Origin: Verrucomicrobiia bacterium
GTDB taxonomy: Bacteria > Verrucomicrobiota > Verrucomicrobiia > JABWAM01
Direction of reading: 5' to 3'
DNA length: 62,021 bases
Assembly (NCBI GenBank): GCA_028687435.1
Contig: JAQUAF010000031.1
Coordinates: forward strand, 1-62,021
This document shows positions 44,946 through 53,815 of the stretch, in pieces (position 1 is the stretch's first letter; the number at the start of each line of letters is the position of its first letter). A program made the translations under genes and the position numbers. The notes beneath the pieces are model-generated. The model was not told where the DNA came from and did not search any database. It worked only from the letters and a program-made list of their open reading frames with translations.

Positions 44946-47537
44946 CTATTTCCAATTTCCCCCCAAAGCCTTGCTTATGGCTTTGGCGACTCCCTCATCA
45001 ATGTTATAGTCGCGATCGACAATTAAATAATCATACGAATAATAGATAACGACCTTTTCTTTTTTCAGCCGATCCAAGGCGTGGGATAAAACCTTGAATT
45101 CGGAAACCGTCCGTTCAGGCGGCTTATAGTCGTATGCCGAAATTATGGGCAAAAGATTTCCGTCTGGATTGTTTTTACCCATCATTTTTGAGTATTTTTC
45201 AGCCGTCTCCGCCACATCTTCCAATGCCGACCCAGGTCCGGACATGCGGCTGCTGACATATTTCTCATGGTAATCCACGGGAAATTTATACACCCATTGA
45301 GGCGCACCATCACCGGACATTGTGTAGGCGGCTGTTTTTATTTTTGGTTCCAGTTTCTTGCACAAATCCACCCATTCCCGGACAAATCCGCCGATGCTTT
45401 CCTTGGAAAATTTCCCATCCACCTCCCGAGGGGATAATTCCGGATGATTCCGGGCATATTCCGACTTTCTCTTCATCGAATAATCACAAAAGCAAGAGGT
45501 GTCGTAGCCTTCGCTATATCGTTCAAAGTCAAGATTGATCAAATCCGGATGGTATTTCTCTATTATTTCCGCGGTCACTTTTAACGCCTTTTCCCGCACC
45601 GATGGATGGTCGGGACAACTCCAGAGCATCTTCGTTTTCCCGGTCGTCATATTGCCCCCGCTATTCTTTATTTCTTCCGCCTCTTTCCTTGTCAGGCAGG
45701 GCGGATGGTTTTTCCAATCGCCGGAACTGAAAAACGGAGCCATATGAAATCCCACCTTCATTCCTCTTTTTTTTGCCTCCCGTCCAATGATCCCCGCAAA
45801 GTCAAATCCCCCTGGCAATCTTTCCTCGTCCGGGTACAGTTTCGAAGGATAAAGAAAATAACGGCCTTTGGCTTCCGCAATAATCCCGGTGAATCCCATT
45901 TTTTTGCAATCTTCAATGGCTTTGACAATCTTGGCCTCTGTGTACAGATTCAAACAAAACCCGCTTGTTTTGTCATGGGCTGGAGGTCCCCAGAAAGAAG
46001 GAAAAAACCACATATACGCCTCGCTGAAATGTGGATCGGGCAGGTCTCTCCATCGGGCCAAATCCGCCTCGCGCATCTGCCTGGCATATTGTTCCGCCTC
46101 GGCAAGCAAAGTGCAACGGGTCTCCTCTTGGGGAACATCGTATTTTGGATTGCCTCCCGCCCATCGGACAGCATTGACAAGCACCACTTTCTCTTCCGCG
46201 GGCAAAGGGGCTGAATAATCCCCGTCGGATTCCCCGGGTTTTGTCCAGATTCCCATCGGGTATCCAATCGCCACAACTCTTCCCCTTGACAATTCGCCCG
46301 CCACAATCACCGGGTTATCTTCCTTGTCCTTGGCCAGCACCGTGGCCTTGACACCGGGCAAGAGAGTGAGATGGTCGGAATAAGAATGAGAAAAAGTCTC
46401 AGGGACATCTTTTGTCACCGGATGGGATTTCCCAACAATATTCAGTTTTTCCTTTCCGACAATCCTTCCATTCCCCACGCATATGGAGGGAAATAGTTTC
46501 GTTGCCCCAAACAGGTGCCTGTAACCCACACAATCATGCCCAAGTATGACGCCCTTGCCGGAATTGACAAAATGGAGGATTGAACCCGCATAATCCACTC
46601 CTTTCCTATTCAAATCATCCGATCTGGCATCTTTCTCGGACAATGCCTGAATGGCGGAAAGAATCAGCACATCATATTTTTTCAATGTTTCATCAGCCAG
46701 AGTGTCAATCATTTGCGCCTTTATTCCTTTTTCATTTAACAAGGCATCATGAATGAATTTCCTTCCCGAATCCTTATTCTTTTCATCCTCATAGATGGCA
46801 ACCTTGACGGGGAAGGGACTTCCATCGTCCATTTTTACCGCTTTGGGCATTTTTTTGATTTCCACATCGTCCACATAAATGGCCTGTCCGGGAGAAAGGC
46901 CGGGAACTGCGCTTATCTGCAACCGTACCAAAAATCTCTCGGCATTGGGCGCAGGACTGAATCTGCCTTCGAACTTTGTCCAGTTTGAAGCGAGGGTTGC
47001 ATCAATATTTTGCTGGTGGATTGGATCGGCATTACCGGCTGTCCAGCACGAGATTTTTACAGATATCCTGGGAATGTTTCCTTTTGCCCAGAATGAAAAA
47101 TGGTAATCCTCCCCGCCTTCTGATTTAATGGCATTGCCGGCCGTGTAGCCGTTGCTCCCGCCAAGATTCAAGGATAAATTGACCGATTTTTCCCCGTCTT
47201 TGTTTTCATGAAAATGATTGAATGTCAAAAAACAACTGTGCTTGCCAGTGTGCGCTTCCTTGTCGGTGGCGCCCCATTCACAAGGATCCTCACAAGGGGA
47301 GCCGACATACAACCCCCATCCTTTCGGAACATATTCCGCAATTTTTGGATTTCCGCCGGGCTTTGCTTCCTTCGGATAGCCTTTAAACAAAATCACCTCT
47401 TCCGCCCCTGGATTGGGCATCAAATTGGCGTTCGCATATGACGTCAATGCGGATGCCATGAACAACAAAGTCCGTGCTGCGGCAAGACGGATGCCGTTGT
47501 TAAAAATCTTGTTTTGCCCCGTAATTTTTGAATGCAT
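44946..47537 (-). CDS. Large secreted carbohydrate-active protein (module B)
   Basis: The 863-residue protein has a signal region (AAARTLLFMASALTSYANA). Roughly 35-215 is a beta-sandwich like a carbohydrate-binding module (ANLMPNPGAEE, YHFSFWAKGNIPRISVKI, IYVDDVEIKKM). Roughly 225-455 is a GATase/ThuA-like domain (KYDVLILSAIQALSEKD, HFVNSGKGVILGHDC). The rest is a TIM-barrel candidate (IEDCKKMGFTGIIAEAKGRYFLYPSKLYP, GREAKKRGMKVGFHMAPFF, HPDLINLDFERYSEGYD). The DFER motif could carry a catalytic acid. The glycosidase family is not recognised. It follows a LacI regulator and a pseudopilin on one strand. An upstream Met at 47555 is an alternative start. Confidence 0.65.
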   Translation of the reverse strand: MHSKITGQNKIFNNGIRLAAARTLLFMASALTSYANANLMPNPGAEEVILFKGYPKEAKPGGNPKIAEYVPKGWGLYVGSPCEDPCEWGATDKEAHTGKHSCFLTFNHFHENKDGEKSVNLSLNLGGSNGYTAGNAIKSEGGEDYHFSFWAKGNIPRISVKISCWTAGNADPIHQQNIDATLASNWTKFEGRFSPAPNAERFLVRLQISAVPGLSPGQAIYVDDVEIKKMPKAVKMDDGSPFPVKVAIYEDEKNKDSGRKFIHDALLNEKGIKAQMIDTLADETLKKYDVLILSAIQALSEKDARSDDLNRKGVDYAGSILHFVNSGKGVILGHDCVGYRHLFGATKLFPSICVGNGRIVGKEKLNIVGKSHPVTKDVPETFSHSYSDHLTLLPGVKATVLAKDKEDNPVIVAGELSRGRVVAIGYPMGIWTKPGESDGDYSAPLPAEEKVVLVNAVRWAGGNPKYDVPQEETRCTLLAEAEQYARQMREADLARWRDLPDPHFSEAYMWFFPSFWGPPAHDKTSGFCLNLYTEAKIVKAIEDCKKMGFTGIIAEAKGRYFLYPSKLYPDEERLPGGFDFAGIIGREAKKRGMKVGFHMAPFFSSGDWKNHPPCLTRKEAEEIKNSGGNMTTGKTKMLWSCPDHPSVREKALKVTAEIIEKYHPDLINLDFERYSEGYDTSCFCDYSMKRKSEYARNHPELSPREVDGKFSKESIGGFVREWVDLCKKLEPKIKTAAYTMSGDGAPQWVYKFPVDYHEKYVSSRMSGPGSALEDVAETAEKYSKMMGKNNPDGNLLPIISAYDYKPPERTVSEFKVLSHALDRLKKEKVVIYYSYDYLIVDRDYNIDEGVAKAISKALGGNWK

Positions 47538-47647
47538 CTTTTTCCAATCTTTCATTGTTTTTCCGTAAAAATATTCCCGTCATCTCCATCCGCAATGCCG
47601 CCGGAACCTGGAATCCACCGCCCCATCCGCCAACCAATTCTTTTTGA

Positions 47648-48478
47648 TCAAAACAGTATCTTCCCCAGATCTTTCGCAAAGCCCACAACAAATCCAATCG
47701 CTTTCAAACGCGCCGGATCGCAAAGCTCCACATGACCATCCGCAAAAAGCGCCATCGCGCAACCATTGTGCCGGAGATGAATCCCGCTGGTGGTTGTGGA
47801 AAAGTTGCCCATGACATAAACTTGGACATTCTGGCTTGTGCTGATGGAGTCGGCCATCATGGGATAATCGGCCGGATTGCGCACATTGGCCAGATTGACA
47901 AAAATCGCGCCTGCCGGATGATAAGTTTCATCCGGGACAAAACTATTTTCATCGGTTGTCGTCCGCTCTCTGCAACCATAGGTATAAGACGCCCAGCTTG
48001 GATTCAATTCGGTTTTTGCAAGCGGTCCCGAAGGACAATGGGCAATGCGCCACTCCTTGAGATATTTTCCCTTTGTGGATATCCCATACAAAAAATTCCC
48101 CCATCCCGCCGTGCCTATGCCGGGGCGCATGGATATGAGCACCACAACACCGTCATTATCGGCGGCATATTGATTCAAGGCCAGCCCGATCTGCCTGAGA
48201 TTGCCCATGCAAACGGCCTGCTTGCCCTTTTCCCTTGCGCTCGAAAGCGCGGGGGCGAGCAGGGCGGCCAAAATGGAGAAAATCACAACCACCGCCAATA
48301 ACTCCACAAGTGTGAAAGCCTTCCTCTTATGCTTGTGTTCTTTCATGGGATCAGCATTGCATTTCCCGCAAAATCCGCGGGCTTTCACATCGATCAACGC
48401 CTCGGCGGCGGCCGGAACAGGCGCCGTTTTTTCAATCAGCTTGCCCTTTGGCAGGGCGGCCATGACCGGGGTTTTCAT
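47648..48478 (-). CDS. Pseudopilin of module B with a long N-terminal leader
   Basis: The core has RKAFTLVELLAVVVIFSILAALLAP, then LSSAREKGKQAVCMGNLRQIGLALNQYA, a CPSGP motif, and ends with HLRHNGCAMALFADGHVELCD. There is a short ATG ATG ATG cluster; GAAAGG directly before the first ATG gives proper spacing to the third (48478). That start adds about 45 residues (KTPVMAALPKGKLIEKTAP...) before the prepilin leader MKEHKHKRK. The alternative start at 48346 has no ribosome binding site. The residue before Phe is Ala. It starts 17 nt after the LacI gene. Confidence 0.8.
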   Translation of the reverse strand: MKTPVMAALPKGKLIEKTAPVPAAAEALIDVKARGFCGKCNADPMKEHKHKRKAFTLVELLAVVVIFSILAALLAPALSSAREKGKQAVCMGNLRQIGLALNQYAADNDGVVVLISMRPGIGTAGWGNFLYGISTKGKYLKEWRIAHCPSGPLAKTELNPSWASYTYGCRERTTTDENSFVPDETYHPAGAIFVNLANVRNPADYPMMADSISTSQNVQVYVMGNFSTTTSGIHLRHNGCAMALFADGHVELCDPARLKAIGFVVGFAKDLGKILF

Positions 48479-48495
48479 CATCATCCTTTCAAGCG

Positions 48496-49542
48496 TTAAC
48501 ATTCGGTTGGAACCATCAAAATGGGGGCGATTTTTTCGCGCCATTCCACGCTTCCGGCGCGTGTTGCGAGGGAAGAAGCCGGACCGCCCTGGTGTTTGGG
48601 CTGGACAAGTTCGAGAAGAATCTCCGCCATTTTCTCCCCGATCCGGCGGGGCTGCTGATCCACATCGATCAATCCCATGCGGCGGGATTCCCGCCCGCCC
48701 CCTATGGTGACAAGCGCAAAGTCACCGGGAACTTTGAGTTTGAGCGCTTTGGCCCGATCCAAAATGCCATAACCGCAAAACGCAAAAGCGATCAGGGCGG
48801 TAAAGGGTTTGCCCGCTGTTTTGAGGGCGTCAAACGCCTGCGCGCCGCTTTCCTCGCTGTACCCCGACGGAACAATATATTCTTCCGGACGGGATACCCC
48901 GCGCCGCCGCATGGCCTCCAGAAACCCCCGCCGTTGTTCCTCCGCCGCCGTCAAATGAAGGGGCGGGGCAAAAAAGCGGATCTGACGATGCCCCCTTTCC
49001 CAAAGATGATCCACAGCCATCTCCGTCAGACGCAGTTGATCGGATTCCACCACCGGGATGCGATCCTTGAACCCCTTCAACGCGGAATCAAACAGCACCA
49101 GGGGCGCCCCCAAACGGTGGATTTGGCGGTACAGTCTGTTGTGGGCGCTGGAATGAATCACGCCGATCAACAGGCCGTCCACATTGCGTTGGAGCAGGGT
49201 TTGAATCAGTTGCTCGTGGGAATCAAGGTTCCCATGGGATTGGCAGAGCAAAACCTGATAACCCGCCTGCGCCAGCGCATGTTCCGAGGAGGAAATGATG
49301 TCGCTGACATGCGAGCCAAGCACGTCGGCCACCAGCATTCCCACCAGGCGGGTATGATGGTTGCGCATGCTTTGAGCAATGGTGTTGGGACGGTATCCGA
49401 GCCGGCGCGCCACCCGTTGCACATGCTCCCGCGTCTTCGCGTTGTAGGGAAGCGGGGAGTTGTTCAGGATGTTCGACACGGTGACATTCGCCACCCCGGC
49501 CTCCCGGGCCACATCGCGAAGAGTCACTCGTTGAATTTTCAT
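48496..49542 (-). CDS. LacI-family transcriptional regulator (module B)
   Basis: The 348-residue protein has a LacI HTH at the very start (VTLRDVAREAGVANVTVSNILNNSPLPYNAKTREHVQRVARRLGYRPNTIAQSMR) and a periplasmic-binding-type sensor domain (TRLVGMLVADVLGSHVSDIISSSEHALAQAGYQVLLC, DGLLIGVI, PFTALIAFAFCGYGILDRAKAL, DVDQQPRRIGEKM). It should bind a sugar or oligosaccharide effector. It is the first gene of a unit with a pseudopilin and a secreted carbohydrate-active protein, and probably controls them and itself. Confidence 0.9.
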   Translation of the reverse strand: MKIQRVTLRDVAREAGVANVTVSNILNNSPLPYNAKTREHVQRVARRLGYRPNTIAQSMRNHHTRLVGMLVADVLGSHVSDIISSSEHALAQAGYQVLLCQSHGNLDSHEQLIQTLLQRNVDGLLIGVIHSSAHNRLYRQIHRLGAPLVLFDSALKGFKDRIPVVESDQLRLTEMAVDHLWERGHRQIRFFAPPLHLTAAEEQRRGFLEAMRRRGVSRPEEYIVPSGYSEESGAQAFDALKTAGKPFTALIAFAFCGYGILDRAKALKLKVPGDFALVTIGGGRESRRMGLIDVDQQPRRIGEKMAEILLELVQPKHQGGPASSLATRAGSVEWREKIAPILMVPTEC

Positions 49543-49654
49543 GGTTCAGCTTGTTCAGGCACGCGCTTCGCAGGGCATCTCTGCGGCTGTCAGACTATTA
49601 TTGGGAAAATCAAACCTCCAGCCCGCAGTCTGAACAACCCAACAGGCCATGCTT

Positions 49655-49688
49655 AATATAGAATCGTTTCCATGAAAATCAAGCGCTT
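49655..49688 (-). promoter_or_regulatory. Promoter and LacI-type operator before the module B regulator
   Basis: On the minus strand TTGATT (49677-49682) and TATATT (49655-49660) are 16 nt apart. AAGCGCTT (49681-49688), the usual CG-centred core of LacI-family operators, overlaps the -35, so binding there would block transcription. Confidence 0.6.
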
Positions 49689-49755
49689 TCTGTTTTTCCC
49701 GGTTGTTTTGACATGTTGCCGAATTGCGCGATTTTGGCGAAAAATGAATTGGAGA

Positions 49756-49861
49756 TGGATTTTTTGACAGGGTTAACAGGATTGGCAGGATTTTTATGCA
49801 AGACGATGTCCGGCCGCATGGCCAAACAATCCTGTAAATTCTGTTAATCCTGTCAAAAAGT
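49756..49861. repeat. Inverted repeat with TTGACAGG/AACAGGATT words (family F)
   Basis: TTTTTTGACAGGGTTAACAG at the left and CTGTTAATCCTGTCAAAAA at the right form a long imperfect stem around AGGATT/AATCCT inner words. It lies between the LacI promoter and the end of the URO-D-like gene and could stop transcription in either direction because of its A/T runs. Confidence 0.65.
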
Positions 49862-49884
49862 TGTCCGCCGCAGGCGGATTTAAT

Positions 49885-50950
49885 TTAATACCGTCCCAAT
49901 TCCCGGGCGAGGCGGACAAACTCACGAAACTGTTCGAGCGAAACCGAATCCGGAACCGAGTGATCGCTGCCGATGATGAAACCGCCGTTGTTTTTCATGA
50001 CGGGAATCAACCGCCGCATCTCCCGCCAGAGTTCCTCCGGTTTTTCGTAAAGCGCCGCATTGAGTCCGCCATGCAACACCAACCGGCCGCCAAACTCCTT
50101 TTTCAACGCCAGCGGATCCATTCCCGCCTTGACCTCAAGGGGATTCAGGCCATCCAACCCGATGCCGGCCAGTTCCGGAACAAACGGGCGGATGTCGCCG
50201 CAGGAATGCAATTCCGCCTTGCAACCCCTGGCATGCGCCCATTCAATCGCCCGCTGCTGGACTGGTTTGAGCAATTGCCGGTAGGTTTCGAGCGAAAAAA
50301 ACTGCGCCAATTTATAACCCATGTCGTCGCACCAACGAATCGCGTCAAACCTGTAACCGGCGTCCCATACCATTTCGTACAACGCCATATCCACGTCGAG
50401 AAGATGGTTGAAAACGTCGCTCATCCATTCGGGATCGGTTTTCATGGCCACCAACACCGTCTCCGTTCCCATGATCCAGGAATGCGTGACGTCAAAGCCA
50501 AACCAAAAACCCGCCTGGATCCAACGCCCTTGTTTTCGCCAGGTGGAATAGTTTTTTTTCAGATATTCCCAATCGATTCGATCCCTCGAAGGAACAATAA
50601 GCCTTGGCCTGCGCCCAGGCTTCCGGGGTCGTGATCCGGCAGTGGAGAAACTCCGGCACGCCGCCGTGTTTTTTCCATGAGCGAATGGTCTGACCCCATG
50701 CCGTGGTGCGGATGACAAACTCGCCGGTTTCCTCGATGACTTTGACGGGATAACGGGGGCTGTTGTCGGCAAAAATCCAGGCAAACTTGTCCAAGGCAAA
50801 ATAATCCTCCACGGACGCATCCTGCGGCAATCCTTCCCGGCGCCAGCGTTCGACCGTCGAGCCCCAAGGCGAATCCGTGACAGGCGCGCAATCGGCATCC
50901 CGGTGTTCATACATCCGTTGCATGCGTTCGTGAGTGGTCATCTCTTTCAT
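49885..50950 (-). pseudogene. URO-D-family (methyltransferase-like) gene with one frameshift
   Basis: The first frame, from MKEMTTHERMQRMYEHRDADCAP, runs to about 50595 (EAWAQAKAYCSF). The second continues from there (SRDRIDWEYLKKNYSTWRKQGRWIQAGFWFGFDVTHSWIMGTE, CKAELHSCGDIRPFVPELAGIGLDGLNPLEVKAGMDP, GGLNAALYEKPEELW) to the end. Joined, they form a complete uroporphyrinogen-decarboxylase-family protein of about 350 residues; the HSCGD motif is like that of corrinoid/cobalamin methyltransferases of this family. A one-base change in TTATTGTTCC is the simplest cause; a sequencing error is possible. It diverges from an AraC-type regulator. Confidence 0.75.
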
Positions 50951-51033
50951 ATTTTTCACCGTTCGTTTATCGAAATCCGATTGAATAAATGAAATATTTT
51001 GGTCAAAATATAACGCAATACATCTGAATTGAA

Positions 51034-51888
51034 ATGGATGCTTTCGACCGAAGTTTATCAAAAATCGACAAAAGGCGCTTGAAAATTCGCGCCGCCCACA
51101 AAACCTTTTGCGATGCCCGCTGGCGATGGAACAGCCGGCTGCAGTCGGGAGACTTCCGTTTGGGATTCAACCTGTGGTACGTCGCCCGCGGCGAGGGGCG
51201 GCTGGAAACACCCGGCGGATCTTATGAACTGGGAGCGGGCGATTGTTTCCTGCTCCGGTCCTGGGAAGAACATCTGGGAATCACCGGACCCGGCGGGCTC
51301 GTGGTGGTTTCCTGGTGTTGTTACGATTATTTCACGGCGAATGGCAAAAGGCTGGCGCCGGACCCGGTCCATTTGCCGCCGAGACACCGGCGGATGATTG
51401 AAACCGCCTTTTTTGAATCGTTGATGGACCGGTTGATCGAAGCCTGGCAGGCTGATCCCCAAAGCCCGCTCGCCCGGCATTGGCTGGCGGCAGCCCTGGC
51501 CGAGGTTGCCCGCCAGGATCAACGGCAGCCGTCCCTTTCAGGGGTCGATCTGGAGCATGCCCGGATGATGGAAACCATCCGCCAAAGCATTCGCGAAAAT
51601 CCAGGCCGGAATCACAAGGTGTCAAAAATGGCCGGGCAAGCGGCCATGTCCACCGATCATTTCATCCGGATCTTCAAAAAACACACTGGGGTCACACCGC
51701 ATGAATTTGCGATTGTCAACCGGATCGAAGCCGCGCGCGGGCTGCTTTTGTCCTCCAGCCAGACCATTTCCCAAATCGCGGACCAATTGGGTTACGGCAA
51801 CATTTACGCCTTCAGCCGGCAGTTCAGGGAAAGAACCGGCCATTCGCCCTCACAATTCCGGTCGGCGTCCATGAAGCTTCATCCCTAA
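51034..51888 (+). CDS. AraC-family transcriptional regulator
   Basis: The 284-residue protein has a cupin-like N-domain (FNLWYVARGEGRLETPGGSYELGAGDCFLLRSWEEH) and the two AraC HTHs at about 185-280 (VSKMAGQAAMSTDHFIRIFKKHTGVTPHEFAIVNRIEAARGLLLSSSQTISQIADQLGYGNIYAFSRQFRERTGHSPSQFR). It starts 84 nt from the divergent URO-D-like gene and probably controlled it in response to a sugar-like ligand. Confidence 0.9.
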   Translation: MDAFDRSLSKIDKRRLKIRAAHKTFCDARWRWNSRLQSGDFRLGFNLWYVARGEGRLETPGGSYELGAGDCFLLRSWEEHLGITGPGGLVVVSWCCYDYFTANGKRLAPDPVHLPPRHRRMIETAFFESLMDRLIEAWQADPQSPLARHWLAAALAEVARQDQRQPSLSGVDLEHARMMETIRQSIRENPGRNHKVSKMAGQAAMSTDHFIRIFKKHTGVTPHEFAIVNRIEAARGLLLSSSQTISQIADQLGYGNIYAFSRQFRERTGHSPSQFRSASMKLHP

Positions 51889-52037
51889 TCTCCTGCCATA
51901 TTCCCCGTCGCATGACGAGCCGATTCCTGGCAACAATTTCAGCCTGGAAATGGGGGGCCTCTGTTTTCCAAGCCTCGTAATGACAAAGGAGGAACCATAT
52001 ATTGAAGGCCGTCTCCCGCAGGAAAAAGACCGGGGCA
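51889..52037. other. Short convergent spacer
   Basis: This gap separates the AraC-type gene and the peptidase-like gene. No terminator with a T-run is visible. Confidence 0.3.
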
Positions 52038-52820
52038 CTACCGCGCTGGCGCCCCATGGGCAGCCCTTTTTGGCACAGCGGTGATCATGGTGCGCCAGGT
52101 AATCTGGTCGAAATAAAAGGCGTCAAACCACAGCCAATAGAAACGGTTGGCGTTCACAAAAGAGTAACCGTCCCGGTGGTCGTCGTAACGGTCGTATGAA
52201 TCGGCCAGGATCAGCACATCATCCCACGGATCATCGTTGCCGCGGGTGTCGTAGCCGACGGCAATGGCCCAATGACCAGTCAAATCCGCCCAAGCCACCA
52301 GAGTGGGAATCCCGCGACGGAGATTGCGCTTGAGATGTTCGAGCCCCAAACCGTCGCCTTTGTTTTCATATTCGATCCGAACCTCAAAACCATGGCGTTC
52401 CAACCATTTTCCCATCTCATCCGGTTTCGTGCCGGGCTTGCCGCCGTGCCGCCGAACGTCAAACGAACGGGTCCCGATTTCCCGGGCAATGCGCAATTCG
52501 GTTGCCCGGTCAAGGGGCATCCCCTCGACGCCATGCCACGCGGCCAGGCTCAGCAAAGCGGCCGGACCACAAGTGTAATCGGTTGTTTGCTGATAGCCTT
52601 TCAATCCCGGGATAAAATAGACCCCTTTCCGATGCATCATATTGGACGGGTTGAATTCCGGAAACCAGACGATGCGCGCCGGCGAGGACGGCAGGGGCTG
52701 CGGGTGCACCCCCTCGGTGGTCGAGCGGCAGGAGAGATTGACGAGTGAGGCCGACAAAAGACCCATCACAACCAGATTTGCAAATCCATGGGGTATTTTC
52801 ACTGCCGCAAATGGAAGCAC
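52038..52820 (-). CDS. Exported C39-like cysteine peptidase
   Basis: The 260-residue protein starts with a signal peptide that ends near a Cys (LVNLSC, C31), possibly but not clearly a lipobox. The body has the papain-like C39 pattern: QQTTDYTCGPAAL with catalytic C84 and an oxyanion Gln, LTGHWAIAVGYD with catalytic H183, and LADSYD with the acidic residue at about D208. C39 peptidases often cut after double-Gly leaders, but stand-alone exported forms have unknown targets. It lies 83 nt downstream of a Gly-rich protein gene on the same strand. Confidence 0.78.
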   Translation of the reverse strand: MLPFAAVKIPHGFANLVVMGLLSASLVNLSCRSTTEGVHPQPLPSSPARIVWFPEFNPSNMMHRKGVYFIPGLKGYQQTTDYTCGPAALLSLAAWHGVEGMPLDRATELRIAREIGTRSFDVRRHGGKPGTKPDEMGKWLERHGFEVRIEYENKGDGLGLEHLKRNLRRGIPTLVAWADLTGHWAIAVGYDTRGNDDPWDDVLILADSYDRYDDHRDGYSFVNANRFYWLWFDAFYFDQITWRTMITAVPKRAAHGAPAR

Positions 52821-52903
52821 CCTGGACAGCTTTTCTCAAGACAGGAGTTCCGGCGAAAACGAGGCCGTCCGGAACGGCGCTTAGGCAAATCAAACCATCA
52901 AGC

Positions 52904-53815
52904 TTAACGTCCGCAAGGACCACCACAACCGCCTCCCCCCCCTCTCGGCGGCATGACCGGCGGCGGAGTTGGCGGTGGAGTCGAGCCCCTGACCGCGCCA
53001 AGAGCGGCATCCTGTCCGGCATTCTTCGCCGTATCCCTGGAAATATCCTGCCCCTGTCGTGATCCGTCACCCCTCAGATTCTTGTCGGTCTGGTAATCCA
53101 CCACTTTTTGATTGAGATAGTCCGCTCCCCGCTGAACCGTGGCATCATAAGCTGCGCCTGCCGCCCACGCAGTGCCAACCGCCCCGAAAAAGGCGCCCAC
53201 CGGCCCGCCCACGGCAAACCCCATCGCACCGCCCTTCACCGCAGCCCAGCCTGTCGCCAGGGTTTTGCCAAAACCGCTCCCGGCCTGGATTGCCGCTCCG
53301 GCATAATCCCCCTCCGCCGCGGTGCCGGCGGCAGTGGCCACCCAGCCGGCATGACCAATCACCGCTGTGCCCCCATTGACAAGTTTGGATGCCCGTCCCA
53401 AATTGTCGGATTGCTGCTGAAGCTTGCCGGCATCGGCATCGCCAAAATAATTGGCCAGCCGGGATTGAATATTGGCCCCTCCCGCGCGGGTCTGGAGATT
53501 TTTGGCCCCCTGGTTCATGGATTCACCCACCCCATCATTGCCCAAAACGCCTCCAGCCGTGTCAAGCGCGCCGCCTCCTTCACCCCCGCCGGGACCCGGC
53601 GCGGCGGTCGAGGTCTGGCTCGAAGCGGCATCCGGCTTGCCCATGGCCGGACAGTCCCCGGCAAATGCCATCCAACAGAAAAGCGCTGCCGCAAAACAGA
53701 ATTTCACCGATTGAGTCAAGAGAGTGGCGGTGGCGTCACGCCGCTGTCCTCCAAACCAGAGCCGGGACGGCTCTGCCACTTTCCCGGAAATGCCGCAAAA
53801 ATTTGATCTTTTCAT
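52904..53815 (-). CDS. Glycine/alanine-rich exported protein
   Basis: The 303-residue protein has a hydrophobic, probably exported segment (KFCFAAALFCWMAFAGDCPAMG), a Gly/Ala-rich middle with glycine-zipper spacing (AVKGGAMGFAVGGPVGAFFGAVGTAWAAG) and a tail rich in Pro, Gly and Cys (TPPPTPPPVMPP, then GGCGGPCG). No enzyme motif is seen. The start overlaps the previous gene by 4 nt; an inner Met (MAFAGD) is possible. It could be a membrane-inserting or surface protein, and the adjacent C39-like peptidase could act on it; both are inference. Confidence 0.55.
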   Translation of the reverse strand: MKRSNFCGISGKVAEPSRLWFGGQRRDATATLLTQSVKFCFAAALFCWMAFAGDCPAMGKPDAASSQTSTAAPGPGGGEGGGALDTAGGVLGNDGVGESMNQGAKNLQTRAGGANIQSRLANYFGDADAGKLQQQSDNLGRASKLVNGGTAVIGHAGWVATAAGTAAEGDYAGAAIQAGSGFGKTLATGWAAVKGGAMGFAVGGPVGAFFGAVGTAWAAGAAYDATVQRGADYLNQKVVDYQTDKNLRGDGSRQGQDISRDTAKNAGQDAALGAVRGSTPPPTPPPVMPPRGGGGGCGGPCGR

